A DNA stretch of 64,000 bases from Saccharothrix longispora. Lineage in GTDB: Bacteria > Actinomycetota > Actinomycetes > Mycobacteriales > Pseudonocardiaceae. Both the position numbers and the translations under genes were made by a program. Under the pieces are notes generated by a model. That model searched no databases and was not told where the DNA came from. It saw only the letters and a list, made by a program, of their open reading frames with translations. Location of the stretch: the NCBI RefSeq assembly GCF_030852425.1, contig NZ_NSDM01000013.1:264738-328737 (forward strand), in the 5' to 3' direction. This document shows, piece after piece, positions 40,376 through 48,958 of this stretch; the first letter of the stretch is position 1; each line of letters begins with the position of its first letter.

Positions 40376-41581
40376 GTGAGTGATCTTGACACCGAATGGG
40401 CCGTACAGAGCAACCGGCGTGCGGTGGGCATCGTCGGCGCGGGCCCGGCGGGATTGACCTTGGGTAACCTCCTGCACGAAGCAGGAATTCCCTGCGTTGT
40501 GCTGGAAAAAGGCACCCGGGAGTACATCGAGTCGAGGCCCCGCGCGGGGGTCCTGGAGCACCGCGCGGTGCAGATGTTGACCGAGCACGGGCTCGCCGAC
40601 CGATTGCTCCAAGAGGCGGATCGGCACGGGGCGTGCGAATTCCGCGTGAACGGGCATGCGCACGAGGTGGACTACTCCACGCTGTACGACGGCCAGACGC
40701 ACTACATCTACCCGCAGCAGGAGGTCGTCCGGGACCTCGTCCGGCACTACGCGGACGAGCGCGGCGGCGAGGTCCGGTGGTCGGTCGGGAATGTCGAACT
40801 GCACGACGTCACCGGGCCGGAACCGGCTCTGAGCTGGACGAACGCGGACGGCACGGAGGAGCGGCTGGAGTGCTCGTTCATCGCCGGCGCGGACGGGTTC
40901 CACGGCGTGAGCCGGCGGAGCATCCCGGCCGGGGCGCTCCAGGAGTTCACCCACCAGCACGGGATCGAGTGGCTGAGCATCCTGGCCGAGGCCCCGCCAT
41001 CCACCCACAAGGTGATTTACGCGCTTCACCCGGACGGATTCGCGGGTCATATGCTCCGCAGTTCTACGGTTTCGCGTTACTACCTGCAGGTCCCGGTGGA
41101 CGACAGCGTGGACAACTGGCCGGACGAGCGGGTGTGGGCGGAGCTGCACAAGCGGTTGGCGCTCAAGGACTCCGACTGGAAGCTGGTCGAGGGACCCATC
41201 ATCGAGAAGCGCATCCTCGACATGCGCAGCCACGTGGTCGAACCGATGAACCACGGGAACCTGTACCTGCTGGGGGACGCCGCGCACATCATCACCCCGG
41301 TGGGCGCCAAGGGCATGAACCTCGCGCTGCACGACGCGGAGGTGCTCGCGGACGCCATCGCCGCCTACCACCGAACGGGCGATGACACCGGCCTCCGGAC
41401 GTACTCCGAGGTGTGCTTGCGCAGGGTCTGGCGTGCGCAGGAGTTCTCCCAGTGGATGGTCTTCATGATCCACCGTTCGCCGGAGCCGTTCCTGAGCCGT
41501 TTGGGGCAGGCCCGGTTGGAGCACCTGATCGGTTCCCGGTCGTCCGCGGGATATTTCGCGCAAAACTACGTGGGACCTTGA
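40376..41581 (+). CDS. pobA: 4-hydroxybenzoate 3-monooxygenase
   Basis: 401 residues from GTG 40376; GTG 40334 is a longer alternative. A class A flavoprotein: the FAD motif VGIVGAGPAGLTLGNLLHEA is near the N-terminus, followed by CVVLEKGTREYIESRPRAGV, LEHRAVQMLTEHGLADRLLQ, FIAGADGFHGVSRRSI, and the second FAD motif LYLLGDAAHIITPVGAKGMN. The wording follows PobA throughout, including HYIYPQQEVVRDLV. It converts 4-hydroxybenzoate to protocatechuate using NADPH or NADH and oxygen. No protocatechuate dioxygenase gene is in the window. It sits between the binding-protein gene and the permease/ATPase genes of one transporter. Confidence 0.92.
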   Translation: MSDLDTEWAVQSNRRAVGIVGAGPAGLTLGNLLHEAGIPCVVLEKGTREYIESRPRAGVLEHRAVQMLTEHGLADRLLQEADRHGACEFRVNGHAHEVDYSTLYDGQTHYIYPQQEVVRDLVRHYADERGGEVRWSVGNVELHDVTGPEPALSWTNADGTEERLECSFIAGADGFHGVSRRSIPAGALQEFTHQHGIEWLSILAEAPPSTHKVIYALHPDGFAGHMLRSSTVSRYYLQVPVDDSVDNWPDERVWAELHKRLALKDSDWKLVEGPIIEKRILDMRSHVVEPMNHGNLYLLGDAAHIITPVGAKGMNLALHDAEVLADAIAAYHRTGDDTGLRTYSEVCLRRVWRAQEFSQWMVFMIHRSPEPFLSRLGQARLEHLIGSRSSAGYFAQNYVGP

Positions 41582-42128
41582 GGAGGACGACCGTCGATTA
41601 ACGGCACCGCCGCCGCGTGACGCGGCCCGGGCCGTCCAGGATGCCGCCGTCCGTTCCCCCGGAAAGCGGGCGCATTTCGCCCGCCCGACGAGCGGGATGA
41701 CGGCGGGAGCACCACCGGTTCGATTCCGGAGTGCGTCGGGAACACCACCTCGCAGCCGGACCGGACACCCCGGCGCCATTGCCCGCCGGACCCCTCCGTC
41801 GCCGTTTTCGACATTGCGCGGCGACGACCGCTCCGCGCCTTCCCGGCGCGGGCGTGTACCCCCGGTGGTCATGGACGAAACAGTGGGTGGAGCCCCACTC
41901 ACAAACCACGCTGCGTGATCCCCGGGTCGATCGACCGCCTCGCGGAAAGATGTCGAATCGTTGCGAACGACCGTCGTCGAAATACGTCTGCCGCACCGGT
42001 CGGAAATGATCGCCGAACCGCGTGGAAAGCCGGGCACGACAACGGGCGACCCCCGGCGCGGCCCCTGAGAGGCCCGGTGCGCCGCGGATCGCCCGCCGCT
42101 GGTGTTCCCTACCCTATGTGAAGGTGTT
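41582..42128. other. 547-base intergenic stretch between convergent pobA and transporter genes
   Basis: No convincing gene is seen; the reading frames present lack ribosome sites and recognisable domains. Base composition is slightly less GC-rich than the coding neighbours. It contains the stem-loop at 41666-41684 and, near its right end, a short GTGAA/TTCAC inverted repeat at the stop of the ATPase gene. Confidence 0.6.
41666..41684. terminator. Stem-loop downstream of pobA
   Basis: GCGGGCG (41666-41672) pairs with CGCCCGC (41678-41684) around CATTT, 85 bases after the pobA stop codon. A probable terminator for pobA. Confidence 0.55.
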
Positions 42129-43010
42129 TCACGTCGTAGCGCGTTCCTCGGCCTCGGCGCGCGAGGTCTCGGCGCGCTCCGCCTCGGCCCACCGCGCGGC
42201 CTGCTCGTCGTCGGCCGTGCGGCGCGAGCGGATCACCCGCGAGGTCTTACCGACGTTGAGCAGGCGCGCCACCTCGGCCCGCAGCGCGACGAACTCGTCG
42301 GACTCGCGGGTCGTGATCTGGTCCCGCTGCGCGGGCAGGTCCACCGTGAGGTCGGCCACCACCGACGCGGGCGAGGTCGACAGCACCAGGATGCGGTCGC
42401 CCAGGTAGACGCTCTCGTCGATGTCGTGCGTCACCACCAGGACCGTGGTGTCGTGCTCGGTGCGGACCTTGAGCAGCAGGTCCTCCAGCTCGAACCGGGT
42501 CTGCGCGTCCACCGAGGCGAACGGCTCGTCCATCAGCAGCAGGGCCGGGCGGTAGGCGAGCGCGCGGGCGATGGCCACGCGCTGCTGCATGCCGCCGGAG
42601 AGCTGCCACGGGTACTTGCGCTGCGCGCCGGCCAGGCCGACCCACTCCAGCGCCTCGGCCGCGCGGGCCTTCCGCTCGGACCGGCCGAGGCTGCGGCGCA
42701 GGGGGAACTCGACGTTCTTCTGCACCGTCAGCCACGGGAACAGCGAGCGGCTGTAGTCCTGGAACACCACGGCGAGGTCGTCGGGCACGCCCTTGACCTG
42801 GTTGCCGTGCAGGCTGATGTCGCCCTTGGTGGGGCGGATCAGGCCCGAGATGGTGCGCAGCAGCGTGGACTTGCCGCAGCCGGACGGGCCGACGACGCAG
42901 ACCAGCTCGCCTGCGCCGACGGTGAACGTGAGGCCGGCGATCGCGGTGTGCGCGCCGTCCTTGGCCTGGTAGGTGTGGCCGAGGTCGGCCACTTCGAGCA
43001 TCGCGGTCAT
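42129..43010 (-). CDS. NitT/SsuB-type ABC transporter ATP-binding protein
   Basis: 293 residues from ATG 43010, with GGAGG seven bases upstream, overlapping the stop of the permease gene (ATGA). Walker A is GPSGCGKST, the signature is WQLSGGMQQRVAIARALAYR, Walker B is LLLMDEPFASVDA, and the switch is VLVVTHDIDESVYLGDRILV. The aromatic Q-loop VVFQDYSRSLFPWLTVQKNV is typical of the nitrate/sulfonate/taurine branch. A charged C-terminal tail of about 35 residues (DDEQAARWAEAERAETSRAE) is extra. It powers the two permeases encoded upstream. Confidence 0.9.
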   Translation of the reverse strand: MTAMLEVADLGHTYQAKDGAHTAIAGLTFTVGAGELVCVVGPSGCGKSTLLRTISGLIRPTKGDISLHGNQVKGVPDDLAVVFQDYSRSLFPWLTVQKNVEFPLRRSLGRSERKARAAEALEWVGLAGAQRKYPWQLSGGMQQRVAIARALAYRPALLLMDEPFASVDAQTRFELEDLLLKVRTEHDTTVLVVTHDIDESVYLGDRILVLSTSPASVVADLTVDLPAQRDQITTRESDEFVALRAEVARLLNVGKTSRVIRSRRTADDEQAARWAEAERAETSRAEAEERATT

Positions 43011-43810
43011 ACTTTTTCCTCCACCGTCGCGGGGGTGCGCTCCTGCTTCGGTTGCCACGCAAGGGCTTTGCGCTCGAACGCGAGGAGCACGGTGTTGAGG
43101 GCGTAGCCGAGGACACCCAGGAGGATGATCCCGGCCCACATGTCGGGGAAGTCGAACTCCCGCTGTGCGACGAGGAGTTGCGACCCGATCCCGTTGTCGG
43201 TGCCGACGAGTTCGGACACGACCATGAGCACCAAGGACAGCGACAGGGAAACCCGCAGCCCGGCGAAGATCTTCGGCGCCGCGGAGGGCAGGACGACGCC
43301 GAGGACCCACTGGGGCTTGGGGATGCGGAACACCGCCGAGGTTTCGTACTTCGTCGCGTCGACGGAGCGGGCGCCGTCGACGCTGTTGAGCAGGATCGGC
43401 CACAGCACGCCGAAGACGATCGTGACGAGCTGCATCTGGGTGCCGACGTTGAACAGCAGCAGGAACACCGGCACCAGGGCGGGCGGGGGGATGGAGCGCA
43501 TGAAGGTCAGCAGGGGACCCGCGTACTGCATGCCCTTGGGCGAACGCCCCAGGGCGACGCCGAGCGAGATGCCGATGACGGCGGCCATCGCCCAGCCGGC
43601 GAGCAGCCGGCCGACGCTCGGGAACACGTGCTCGAACACCGTGTCGGTGAGGAACAGCGTGTTCAGCGGCCCGGTGAACCACAGCTCCCGCGCCGCTTCC
43701 GCGATCACCGTCGGCCGCGGGAAGAACGGGTCGTCCGCGTACCAGGTGACGAGCTCCCAGACCACGACGAGGCCCACGAACACGCCCCAGCGCTGCACGA
43801 ACCGGTTCAC
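43007..43810 (-). CDS. NitT/SsuC-type ABC transporter permease (second)
   Basis: 267 residues from GTG 43810, overlapping the stop of the preceding permease gene (GTGA). About six membrane helices, with the family loop SVDGARSVDATKYETSAVFR and the EAA-like segment FRIPKPQWVLGVVLPSAAPK. Conserved features also include MRSIPPPALVPVFLLLFNVG and LVGTDNGIGSQLLVAQREFD. Together with the other permease it forms a heterodimeric channel. Confidence 0.9.
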   Translation of the reverse strand: MNRFVQRWGVFVGLVVVWELVTWYADDPFFPRPTVIAEAARELWFTGPLNTLFLTDTVFEHVFPSVGRLLAGWAMAAVIGISLGVALGRSPKGMQYAGPLLTFMRSIPPPALVPVFLLLFNVGTQMQLVTIVFGVLWPILLNSVDGARSVDATKYETSAVFRIPKPQWVLGVVLPSAAPKIFAGLRVSLSLSLVLMVVSELVGTDNGIGSQLLVAQREFDFPDMWAGIILLGVLGYALNTVLLAFERKALAWQPKQERTPATVEEKV

Positions 43811-44580
43811 GACCGACCACCTCCCGGGGTGACCGCGCTCCAGGCGACCCAGCGGCGCTGCGCGCGCTCCAGCCCCTCGTTGAGGAGGTAGCCGAGGATG
43901 CCCGCGACCACGGTCCCGGCGAGGACCAGGTCCATCCGACCGGCGCCGCTGCGCGCTTCCATGATGAACTGCCCGAGCCCGCCCGAGCCGCCCGCGAGCA
44001 GCTCCACGCTCACCAGCACCACCAGGCTGGTGGTGGCGGCGAGGCGGATGCCCGTGAAGACGAACGGGAGGGCGCTGGGCAGCGCCACGGAGAACAGCAC
44101 CCGGACCCGGCCGGAGCCGAACACCCGGGCCGTCTCCACGAGCAGGGGGTCCAGCTCGTCCAACGCGTAGATCGTGTTGAACAGGATGGGCCAGATCGCC
44201 GCGTACACCGCGAGGCTGATCTTGGTCTCCGGCCCGATGCCCAGCAGCACGATCGCCAGCGGGATCAGGGCCACCGACGGGATCGGCCGCAGGAACTCCA
44301 CCACCGCGCGGGTGGCGTGGCGGACCGACGGCGCGGAGCCCAGCACCAGACCGAGCGGGACGGCGATCCCGATCGACAACGCCACGGCGATGAGGAGTGC
44401 GAGGACCGTCGCGAGGACGTCCCGCAGGAAAGCCTCGTCGCCCAACAACTTCACGAGTTCCACCGCTACTACGGACGGCGGCGGAAAGTACTCCGAGGGA
44501 ACCAGTCGGGACCGGCCGAACAGCTCCCATACGAGGAGGAACCCGGCCACACCGAGCAGTCCTCGGGTGAGCGCACGCAC
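43807..44580 (-). CDS. NitT/SsuC-type ABC transporter permease (first)
   Basis: 257 residues from GTG 44580, eight bases after GAAGAGG; a TTG at 44607 would add nine residues. Six membrane helices, PIPSVALIPLAIVLLGIGPE, and the EAA-like loop VFGSGRVRVLFSVALPSALP. It starts the operon permease-permease-ATPase, with a good vegetative-type promoter at 44626-44654. The binding protein is encoded 4 kb away beyond pobA on the same strand. Confidence 0.88.
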   Translation of the reverse strand: MRALTRGLLGVAGFLLVWELFGRSRLVPSEYFPPPSVVAVELVKLLGDEAFLRDVLATVLALLIAVALSIGIAVPLGLVLGSAPSVRHATRAVVEFLRPIPSVALIPLAIVLLGIGPETKISLAVYAAIWPILFNTIYALDELDPLLVETARVFGSGRVRVLFSVALPSALPFVFTGIRLAATTSLVVLVSVELLAGGSGGLGQFIMEARSGAGRMDLVLAGTVVAGILGYLLNEGLERAQRRWVAWSAVTPGGGRS

Positions 44581-44625
44581 GCGCAACGCCTCTTCCCAGT
44601 TGATCAACCCCAGCCAACCCGGCTC

Positions 44626-44654
44626 AATCTAGAGAGTGAATCGGTTCGCCACAA
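44626..44654 (-). promoter_or_regulatory. Vegetative-type promoter of the transporter operon
   Basis: On the minus strand TTGTGG (44654-44649), 17 bases, then TAGATT (44631-44626). Spacing is ideal and the surrounding sequence is unusually AT-rich. Transcription would start near 44619, about 40 bases before the permease start. The 310-base gap 44608-44917 otherwise holds only the rluB terminator and the short repeat CCAC-N5-GTGG. Confidence 0.6.
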
Positions 44655-44872
44655 TGAGTGGCGGGAAAACTTCATGATGTGATCTTGCGATTCGCATCGG
44701 CGCCGCCGCGCGACGAGCGGCGCGCGCGGTCCTCGACGTGCTCCCGCCACCGCGTCCGGGTGATCCGCAGGGGGGCGCCGGGGGGACGAGCCGCACCCCG
44801 GACACCGGTCCCCCGCCGTCCTGCTCCGACCGGCCGGGCGCCACGTCCCGCGCCCGGGCCGACAGTCCTCTT

Positions 44873-44895
44873 GGGACACCGGCGGCCGGTGTCCC
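44873..44895 (-). terminator. Stem-loop after rluB
   Basis: GGGACACCGG (44873-44882) pairs perfectly with CCGGTGTCCC (44886-44895) around CGG, 22 bases past the rluB stop. It ends the segregation gene unit. Confidence 0.8.
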
Positions 44896-44917
44896 GCCAC
44901 GACGGGCGGTCGGCCCC

Positions 44918-45676
44918 CTACAGGCCGACGGCCTTGTACAGCGACCCGACTTCCTGCCGGTTCAGCACCCGCATGGACCCGGGCCGCTGGTTCCCCAACC
45001 GGACCTCGCCCACGGCCGTGCGCACCAGGTGCTCCACGGGGTGACCGACGTGCTCCAGCAACCGGCGCACGATGTGCTTGCGCCCCTCGTGCAGGACCAC
45101 TTCCACCAGCGCCTTGCCGGGCATGGCCGAGACCAGCTTGAACGAGTCGACCTTGATCGGCCCGTCCTCCAGTTCGATCCCGGCGCGCAGGGTGCGCCCG
45201 AGGTCCCTCGGGATCGGCCCGGGCACCTCGGCCAGGTAGGTCTTCGACACGCCGTAGGACGGGTGCATGAGCCGGTGCGCCAGGTCGCCGTCGTTGGTCA
45301 GCAGCAGCAGACCCTCGGTGTCCGCGTCCAGCCGGCCGACGTGGAACAGGCGTTCCTTGCGGTTGGCCAGGTAGTCGCCGACGCACGGCCGGTGCGCGTC
45401 GTCGTGCATGGTCGACAGCACGCCGCGCGGCTTGTTCAGCACGAGCGTGATCACGTCTTCCTTGAGCACGACGCGCACGCCGTCCACGTGCACGACCGCC
45501 GTCTCCGGGTCGATCCGGCGGCCCTGCTCGCGCACGACCTCGCCGTCGACCTGGACGCGGCCGAGGTCGATCAGCTCCTCGGCGACCCGCCGCGAGGCGA
45601 TACCCGCCTTGGCGAGCACCTTCTGGAGCCGGATCCCGTCGGGGTGAGCCGGGGAGCCGGGGGCTTGGTCAGACAT
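44918..45676 (-). CDS. rluB: 23S rRNA pseudouridine synthase, RluB type
   Basis: 252 residues from ATG 45676, overlapping the scpB stop region. The N-terminal S4 RNA-binding domain is IRLQKVLAKAGIASRRVAEE; the catalytic motif is HVGRLDADTEGLLLLTNDGD with the nucleophilic Asp, followed by HPSYGVSKTYLAEV and EGRKHIVRRLLEHVGHPV. It isomerises a uridine of large-subunit rRNA. Position after scpA-scpB matches the actinobacterial order (Rv1711). The exact target nucleotide is assumed from the family. Confidence 0.9.
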   Translation of the reverse strand: MSDQAPGSPAHPDGIRLQKVLAKAGIASRRVAEELIDLGRVQVDGEVVREQGRRIDPETAVVHVDGVRVVLKEDVITLVLNKPRGVLSTMHDDAHRPCVGDYLANRKERLFHVGRLDADTEGLLLLTNDGDLAHRLMHPSYGVSKTYLAEVPGPIPRDLGRTLRAGIELEDGPIKVDSFKLVSAMPGKALVEVVLHEGRKHIVRRLLEHVGHPVEHLVRTAVGEVRLGNQRPGSMRVLNRQEVGSLYKAVGL

Positions 45677-46295
45677 CGTCGATCGCATCCACTTCGGGCA
45701 GCAGGGGAGCGATCGGCGGCAGGTCGCCCAGTGACGACAGGCCCAACCGCTCCAGGAACAGTTCGGTCGTGCGGTAAAGGATGCCACCCGTGTCGGAGTC
45801 CGTGCCCGTCTCGGCGATCAGGCCGCGCGCGACGAGCGTGCGGATGACGCCGTCGACGTTCACCCCGCGCACCGCCGCGATCCGGGCCCTGGTCACGGGC
45901 TGTCGGTAGGCGATGACCGCCAGGGTCTCCAGCGCGGCCCGCGTGAGCTTGGCGCGCTGCCCGTCGAGCAGCAGCTTCTCCACGAATGGCGCGAAGCGGT
46001 CCCGTGTGTAGAACCGCCAGCCGTCACCGATTCTACGCAGGTCGATGCCGCTGCCCCGTTCGGTGTAGCGGGCGGCCATCGCGCGCAGCGCCGCCGTGAC
46101 CCGCTTCACGGGCTGCTCGAACACGCCGGCGAGCTGCTCCTCCGAGATCGGGCTGTCCACGACGAGCAGCACGGACTCCAGCGCGCCCTCGAACTCGACG
46201 TCGTCCGCCAGGTCCGGCAGCCCGCCGACCTCGGTGTCCTCGGGCACGTCGGGCTCCGGTGACGGCGGCGTCCCGGCCTGGTCGGTCCCGCTCAC
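45669..46295 (-). CDS. scpB: Segregation and condensation protein ScpB
   Basis: 208 residues from GTG 46295, overlapping the scpA stop. After an acidic 35-residue leader, two winged-helix domains follow: LESVLLVVDSPISEEQLAGV, WRFYTRDRFAPFVEKLL, then RAALETLAVIAYRQPVTRAR and VDGVIRTLVARGLIAETG. ScpB dimers bind ScpA and the SMC ATPase to form the condensin that compacts the chromosome. The smc gene is not in the window. Confidence 0.93.
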   Translation of the reverse strand: MSGTDQAGTPPSPEPDVPEDTEVGGLPDLADDVEFEGALESVLLVVDSPISEEQLAGVFEQPVKRVTAALRAMAARYTERGSGIDLRRIGDGWRFYTRDRFAPFVEKLLLDGQRAKLTRAALETLAVIAYRQPVTRARIAAVRGVNVDGVIRTLVARGLIAETGTDSDTGGILYRTTELFLERLGLSSLGDLPPIAPLLPEVDAIDDV

Positions 46296-47119
46296 CCGTA
46301 CTCCTCCTCGTCGTCGCCGCCGGCCGCCCGGACCTGCTCGTCGCTCCCCACCCACGTGATGCGCAGCTCACCCAGCGGGTCGGGCTGCTCGAACGCCAGC
46401 GCCCTCTCCCGGTACAGCTCCAGCAGCGCCAGGAACCGGGCCACGACCTCCATGGTCCCGGTGCACCCGGCGATCAGCTCGGCGAACGTCGTCGTGCCCA
46501 GCTCGGCGAGCCGCTCGCGCAGCAGGTCGGCGTGCTCGCGGACCGACACCCGGTGCTGGTGCACGTGCGCCGTGGACACCGTGGGCGGCGGCTTGGGGCG
46601 GAACGCCACGGCGGCGATCTCGGAGAACCGCCGCGCGTCGACGCCCAGCATCACCTCGGGCAGCAACCCCTCGTACCGCTGCTCCAGCGCCACCGACCTG
46701 GGGTAGCGCCGGTAGGCGCCCTGCTCCAGCTCCGCGAACAGGGCCGCCACCTGCTTGTACGCCCGGTACTGGAGCAGCCGGGCGAACAGCAGGTCGCGGG
46801 CCTCCAGCAGGGCCAGGTCGTCCTCGTCCTCCACGTCGCCGGCGGGCAGCAGGCGGGCGGCCTTGAGGTCGAGCAGGGTGGCCGCGATGACCAGGAACTC
46901 GGTGGTCTCGTCCAGGTCCCACTGGTCGCCCAGGGCCCTGATGTGGGCGATGAAGTCGTCGGTGACCTGGTGCAGGGCCACCTCGGTCACGTCCAGCGTG
47001 TGCTGCGAGATCAGCTGGAGCAGCAGGTCGAAGGGGCCCTCGAAGTTGGTCAGCTTGACCTTGAAGCGGCCGTCGTCAGGGGGCGTGACCTGCTCGGCGG
47101 GAGGCGCGTCCCCGCTCAC
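46292..47119 (-). CDS. scpA: Segregation and condensation protein ScpA
   Basis: 275 residues from GTG 47119 (overlap GTGA with the upstream gene). The kleisin signature FKVKLTNFEGPFDLLLQLIS is near the N-terminus, followed by YLVIAATLLDLKAARLLP-type sequence (EFLVIAATLLDLKAARLLPA) and a C-terminal winged helix (FLALLELYRERALAFEQPDP). It bridges SMC heads and recruits ScpB, whose gene overlaps its stop codon. Confidence 0.93.
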   Translation of the reverse strand: MSGDAPPAEQVTPPDDGRFKVKLTNFEGPFDLLLQLISQHTLDVTEVALHQVTDDFIAHIRALGDQWDLDETTEFLVIAATLLDLKAARLLPAGDVEDEDDLALLEARDLLFARLLQYRAYKQVAALFAELEQGAYRRYPRSVALEQRYEGLLPEVMLGVDARRFSEIAAVAFRPKPPPTVSTAHVHQHRVSVREHADLLRERLAELGTTTFAELIAGCTGTMEVVARFLALLELYRERALAFEQPDPLGELRITWVGSDEQVRAAGGDDEEEYG

Positions 47120-47433
47120 CGCTCGCGCAACCTGCGCACGAGCAGCGAGTCCTCGCCGTGCCCTTCGAGGTCGTCCAGGACGATCGCGATGGCCTCGCGC
47201 ACCACCCGGCCCCGGTCGACCGCCAACCCGTGCTCGCCGCGCAGCTCCAACCGGGCGTGCTCCAGCGCCAGCAGCTCCTCGTCGGACACGTACACCGTGA
47301 TCTTCGTGGAGTGCTTCTCGCGCCCGGTCCCGCGCCGCCGGCCGCCGCCGGCCTCCTGGGAGGGCAGGTCGGGCGTGGACCCGGTGAGGCGGAACAGCTC
47401 GGACGCGCCCGGCAGCGATGGGCGTCGGGTCAC
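47116..47433 (-). CDS. Ribbon-helix-helix-like small protein between parA and scpA
   Basis: 105 residues from GTG 47433, overlapping the parA stop and the scpA start (GTGA both times). The N-terminal 40 residues are Gly/Arg-rich linker. The rest, KITVYVSDEELLALEHARLE followed by VDRGRVVREAIAIVLDDLEG, has the strand-helix-helix pattern of RHH/CopG DNA-binding proteins. A similar gene is found here in related actinobacteria. Given its strict coupling to parA and scpA, it may help chromosome segregation, perhaps as a DNA-binding partner of ParA; this is inference. Confidence 0.75.
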   Translation of the reverse strand: MTRRPSLPGASELFRLTGSTPDLPSQEAGGGRRRGTGREKHSTKITVYVSDEELLALEHARLELRGEHGLAVDRGRVVREAIAIVLDDLEGHGEDSLLVRRLRER

Positions 47434-48407
47434 CGGGCGATCACCTCGCGCGCCAGCGCGCGGTACGCCTTCGCCCCCGCCGAGCGCGGCGCCCAGCGGG
47501 TGATGGGCTCACCGGCGACGGTCGTCTCCGGGAACCGGACGGTGCGGTTGATCACCGTGTCGAACACGACGTCGCCGAACGCCTCGACCACGCGCGCCAT
47601 CACCTCGCGGGAGTGCAGCGTGCGCGGGTCGTACATGGTGGCGAGGATGCCGGTGATCTCCAGCTTCGGGTTCAACCGCTCCCTGACCTTCTCGATGGTG
47701 TCTATCAGCAGCGCGACCCCGCGCAGGCTGAAGAACTCGCACTCCAGCGGGATGAGGACGCCGTCGGCCGCCGCGAGCGCGTTGACCGTGAGCAGGCCCA
47801 GCGACGGCTGGCAGTCGACCAGCACGTAGTCGTAGTGCTCTATCACCGGCCGCAGCGTGCGCACGAGCGTGTGCTCCCGGCCCACCTCGGACACCAGCTG
47901 GATCTCCGCGGCGGACAGGTCGATGTTGCTGGGCAGCAGGTCCATGCCCTCGACCGGGGTGCGCATGATCACGTCGCCCACGCCGACGTCGCGTTCCATT
48001 ATCACGTTGTAGATCGTCTGGTCGAGCTGGTGCGGGTGCACCCCCAGGCCCACCGACAGCGCGCCCTGGGGGTCGAAGTCGACCAGCAGCACGCGGCGGC
48101 CGTACTCGGCGAGCGACGCGCCCAGGTTGATGGTGGACGTGGTCTTGCCGACCCCGCCCTTCTGGTTGCACACGGCGAGGATGCGCGCCGGGCCGTGCCG
48201 GGCGACCAGCGGCGGGTCGGGGACGAAGCGCAGCGGGCGGCCCGTCGGGCCCATGTCGCCCGCCACCTGCTCGGTGGCCTCCTCGTCGGGCGGCGCGGCG
48301 TGCGGGGCGAGGCTCAACTCGACCGAGGCCCGCGGCACACCGGACGGTGGCGGTGGTGGCGGGGCTGGTGCCCCCCACGGTCCGCCCGCGTGCTCCGGTG
48401 TCGACAT
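47430..48407 (-). CDS. ParA/Soj-family chromosome partitioning ATPase
   Basis: 325 residues from ATG 48407. After a Pro-rich 70-residue leader the deviant Walker A motif CNQKGGVGKTTSTINLGASL appears, then LLVDFDPQGALSVGLG, DYVLVDCQPSLGLLTVNALA and FFSLRGVALLIDTIEKVRER. It binds DNA as an ATP dimer. This is the second, ScpA-linked ParA of actinobacteria (Rv1708-like) rather than the origin-proximal parAB copy; no parB is adjacent. Confidence 0.92.
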   Translation of the reverse strand: MSTPEHAGGPWGAPAPPPPPPSGVPRASVELSLAPHAAPPDEEATEQVAGDMGPTGRPLRFVPDPPLVARHGPARILAVCNQKGGVGKTTSTINLGASLAEYGRRVLLVDFDPQGALSVGLGVHPHQLDQTIYNVIMERDVGVGDVIMRTPVEGMDLLPSNIDLSAAEIQLVSEVGREHTLVRTLRPVIEHYDYVLVDCQPSLGLLTVNALAAADGVLIPLECEFFSLRGVALLIDTIEKVRERLNPKLEITGILATMYDPRTLHSREVMARVVEAFGDVVFDTVINRTVRFPETTVAGEPITRWAPRSAGAKAYRALAREVIAR

Positions 48408-48563
48408 CTCGCCTTCTCGATCCCTAGTCCTCTGCCTGGGCGAAGCCTAGGCGCGTGGGGGCCCACCAGCAACGCGCCCCGCCGAAGGGCGAGCCGCCTT
48501 CTCCGGTGGCCCTCCGCGCGATCCGCGCGGCGACGCGACCGCCGCGCGACCCGCGCGCGGTCC

Positions 48564-48884
48564 TCAGCGCAGCGCGCCGGTCCGATCGGCCGCGCGCAGC
48601 ACCACGTCGAGGAGTCCGGGGAACAGCTGGTCCAGGTCGTCGCGGCGCAGCGACACCCACCGCTGGTTGCCGCACGCCCTGGTGCGGGTGATGCCCGCCT
48701 CCCGCAGCACCCGGAGGTGCTGGGACAGGGTGGACTTGGCGACGTCCACCATCAGGGCGCCGCAGAGGCGCTCACCGTCGGCTTCGATCTGCCGCACCAC
48801 GGCCAGCCGGGTGGGGTCGCTCAGCGCGTGCAGCACCGCGCCCAGCTCGATGTCGGCGGGCTCGGGCTCGTCCAAATTCGGCAC
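48564..48884 (-). CDS. ArsR-family winged-helix regulator
   Basis: 106 residues from GTG 48884, nine bases after GGAGGT. The ArsR pattern is clear: ELGAVLHALSDPTRLAVVRQ, MVDVAKSTLSQHLRVLREAG, GNQRWVSLRRDDLDQLFPGL. Only one cysteine pair-like element is visible (ERLCGALM and RACGNQ), not a typical CxC metal site, so it may sense something other than a metal or act through protein contacts. It is inserted between parA and xerD, breaking the otherwise conserved order, and may be a later arrival. Confidence 0.87.
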   Translation of the reverse strand: MPNLDEPEPADIELGAVLHALSDPTRLAVVRQIEADGERLCGALMVDVAKSTLSQHLRVLREAGITRTRACGNQRWVSLRRDDLDQLFPGLLDVVLRAADRTGALR

Positions 48885-48958
48885 CTGGTCGGCACCTCCG
48901 GCTCGTCGGGACCTCTTCCTGGCATGCGCGGCGTGCGCCCACGGTACCCGCGACGCGC

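Noticed and set aside
41598..41996. A 132-codon minus-strand frame in the gap after pobA
   Set aside because: No ribosome site, no recognisable domain, very high Arg content typical of spurious GC-rich frames, and it spans the pobA terminator.
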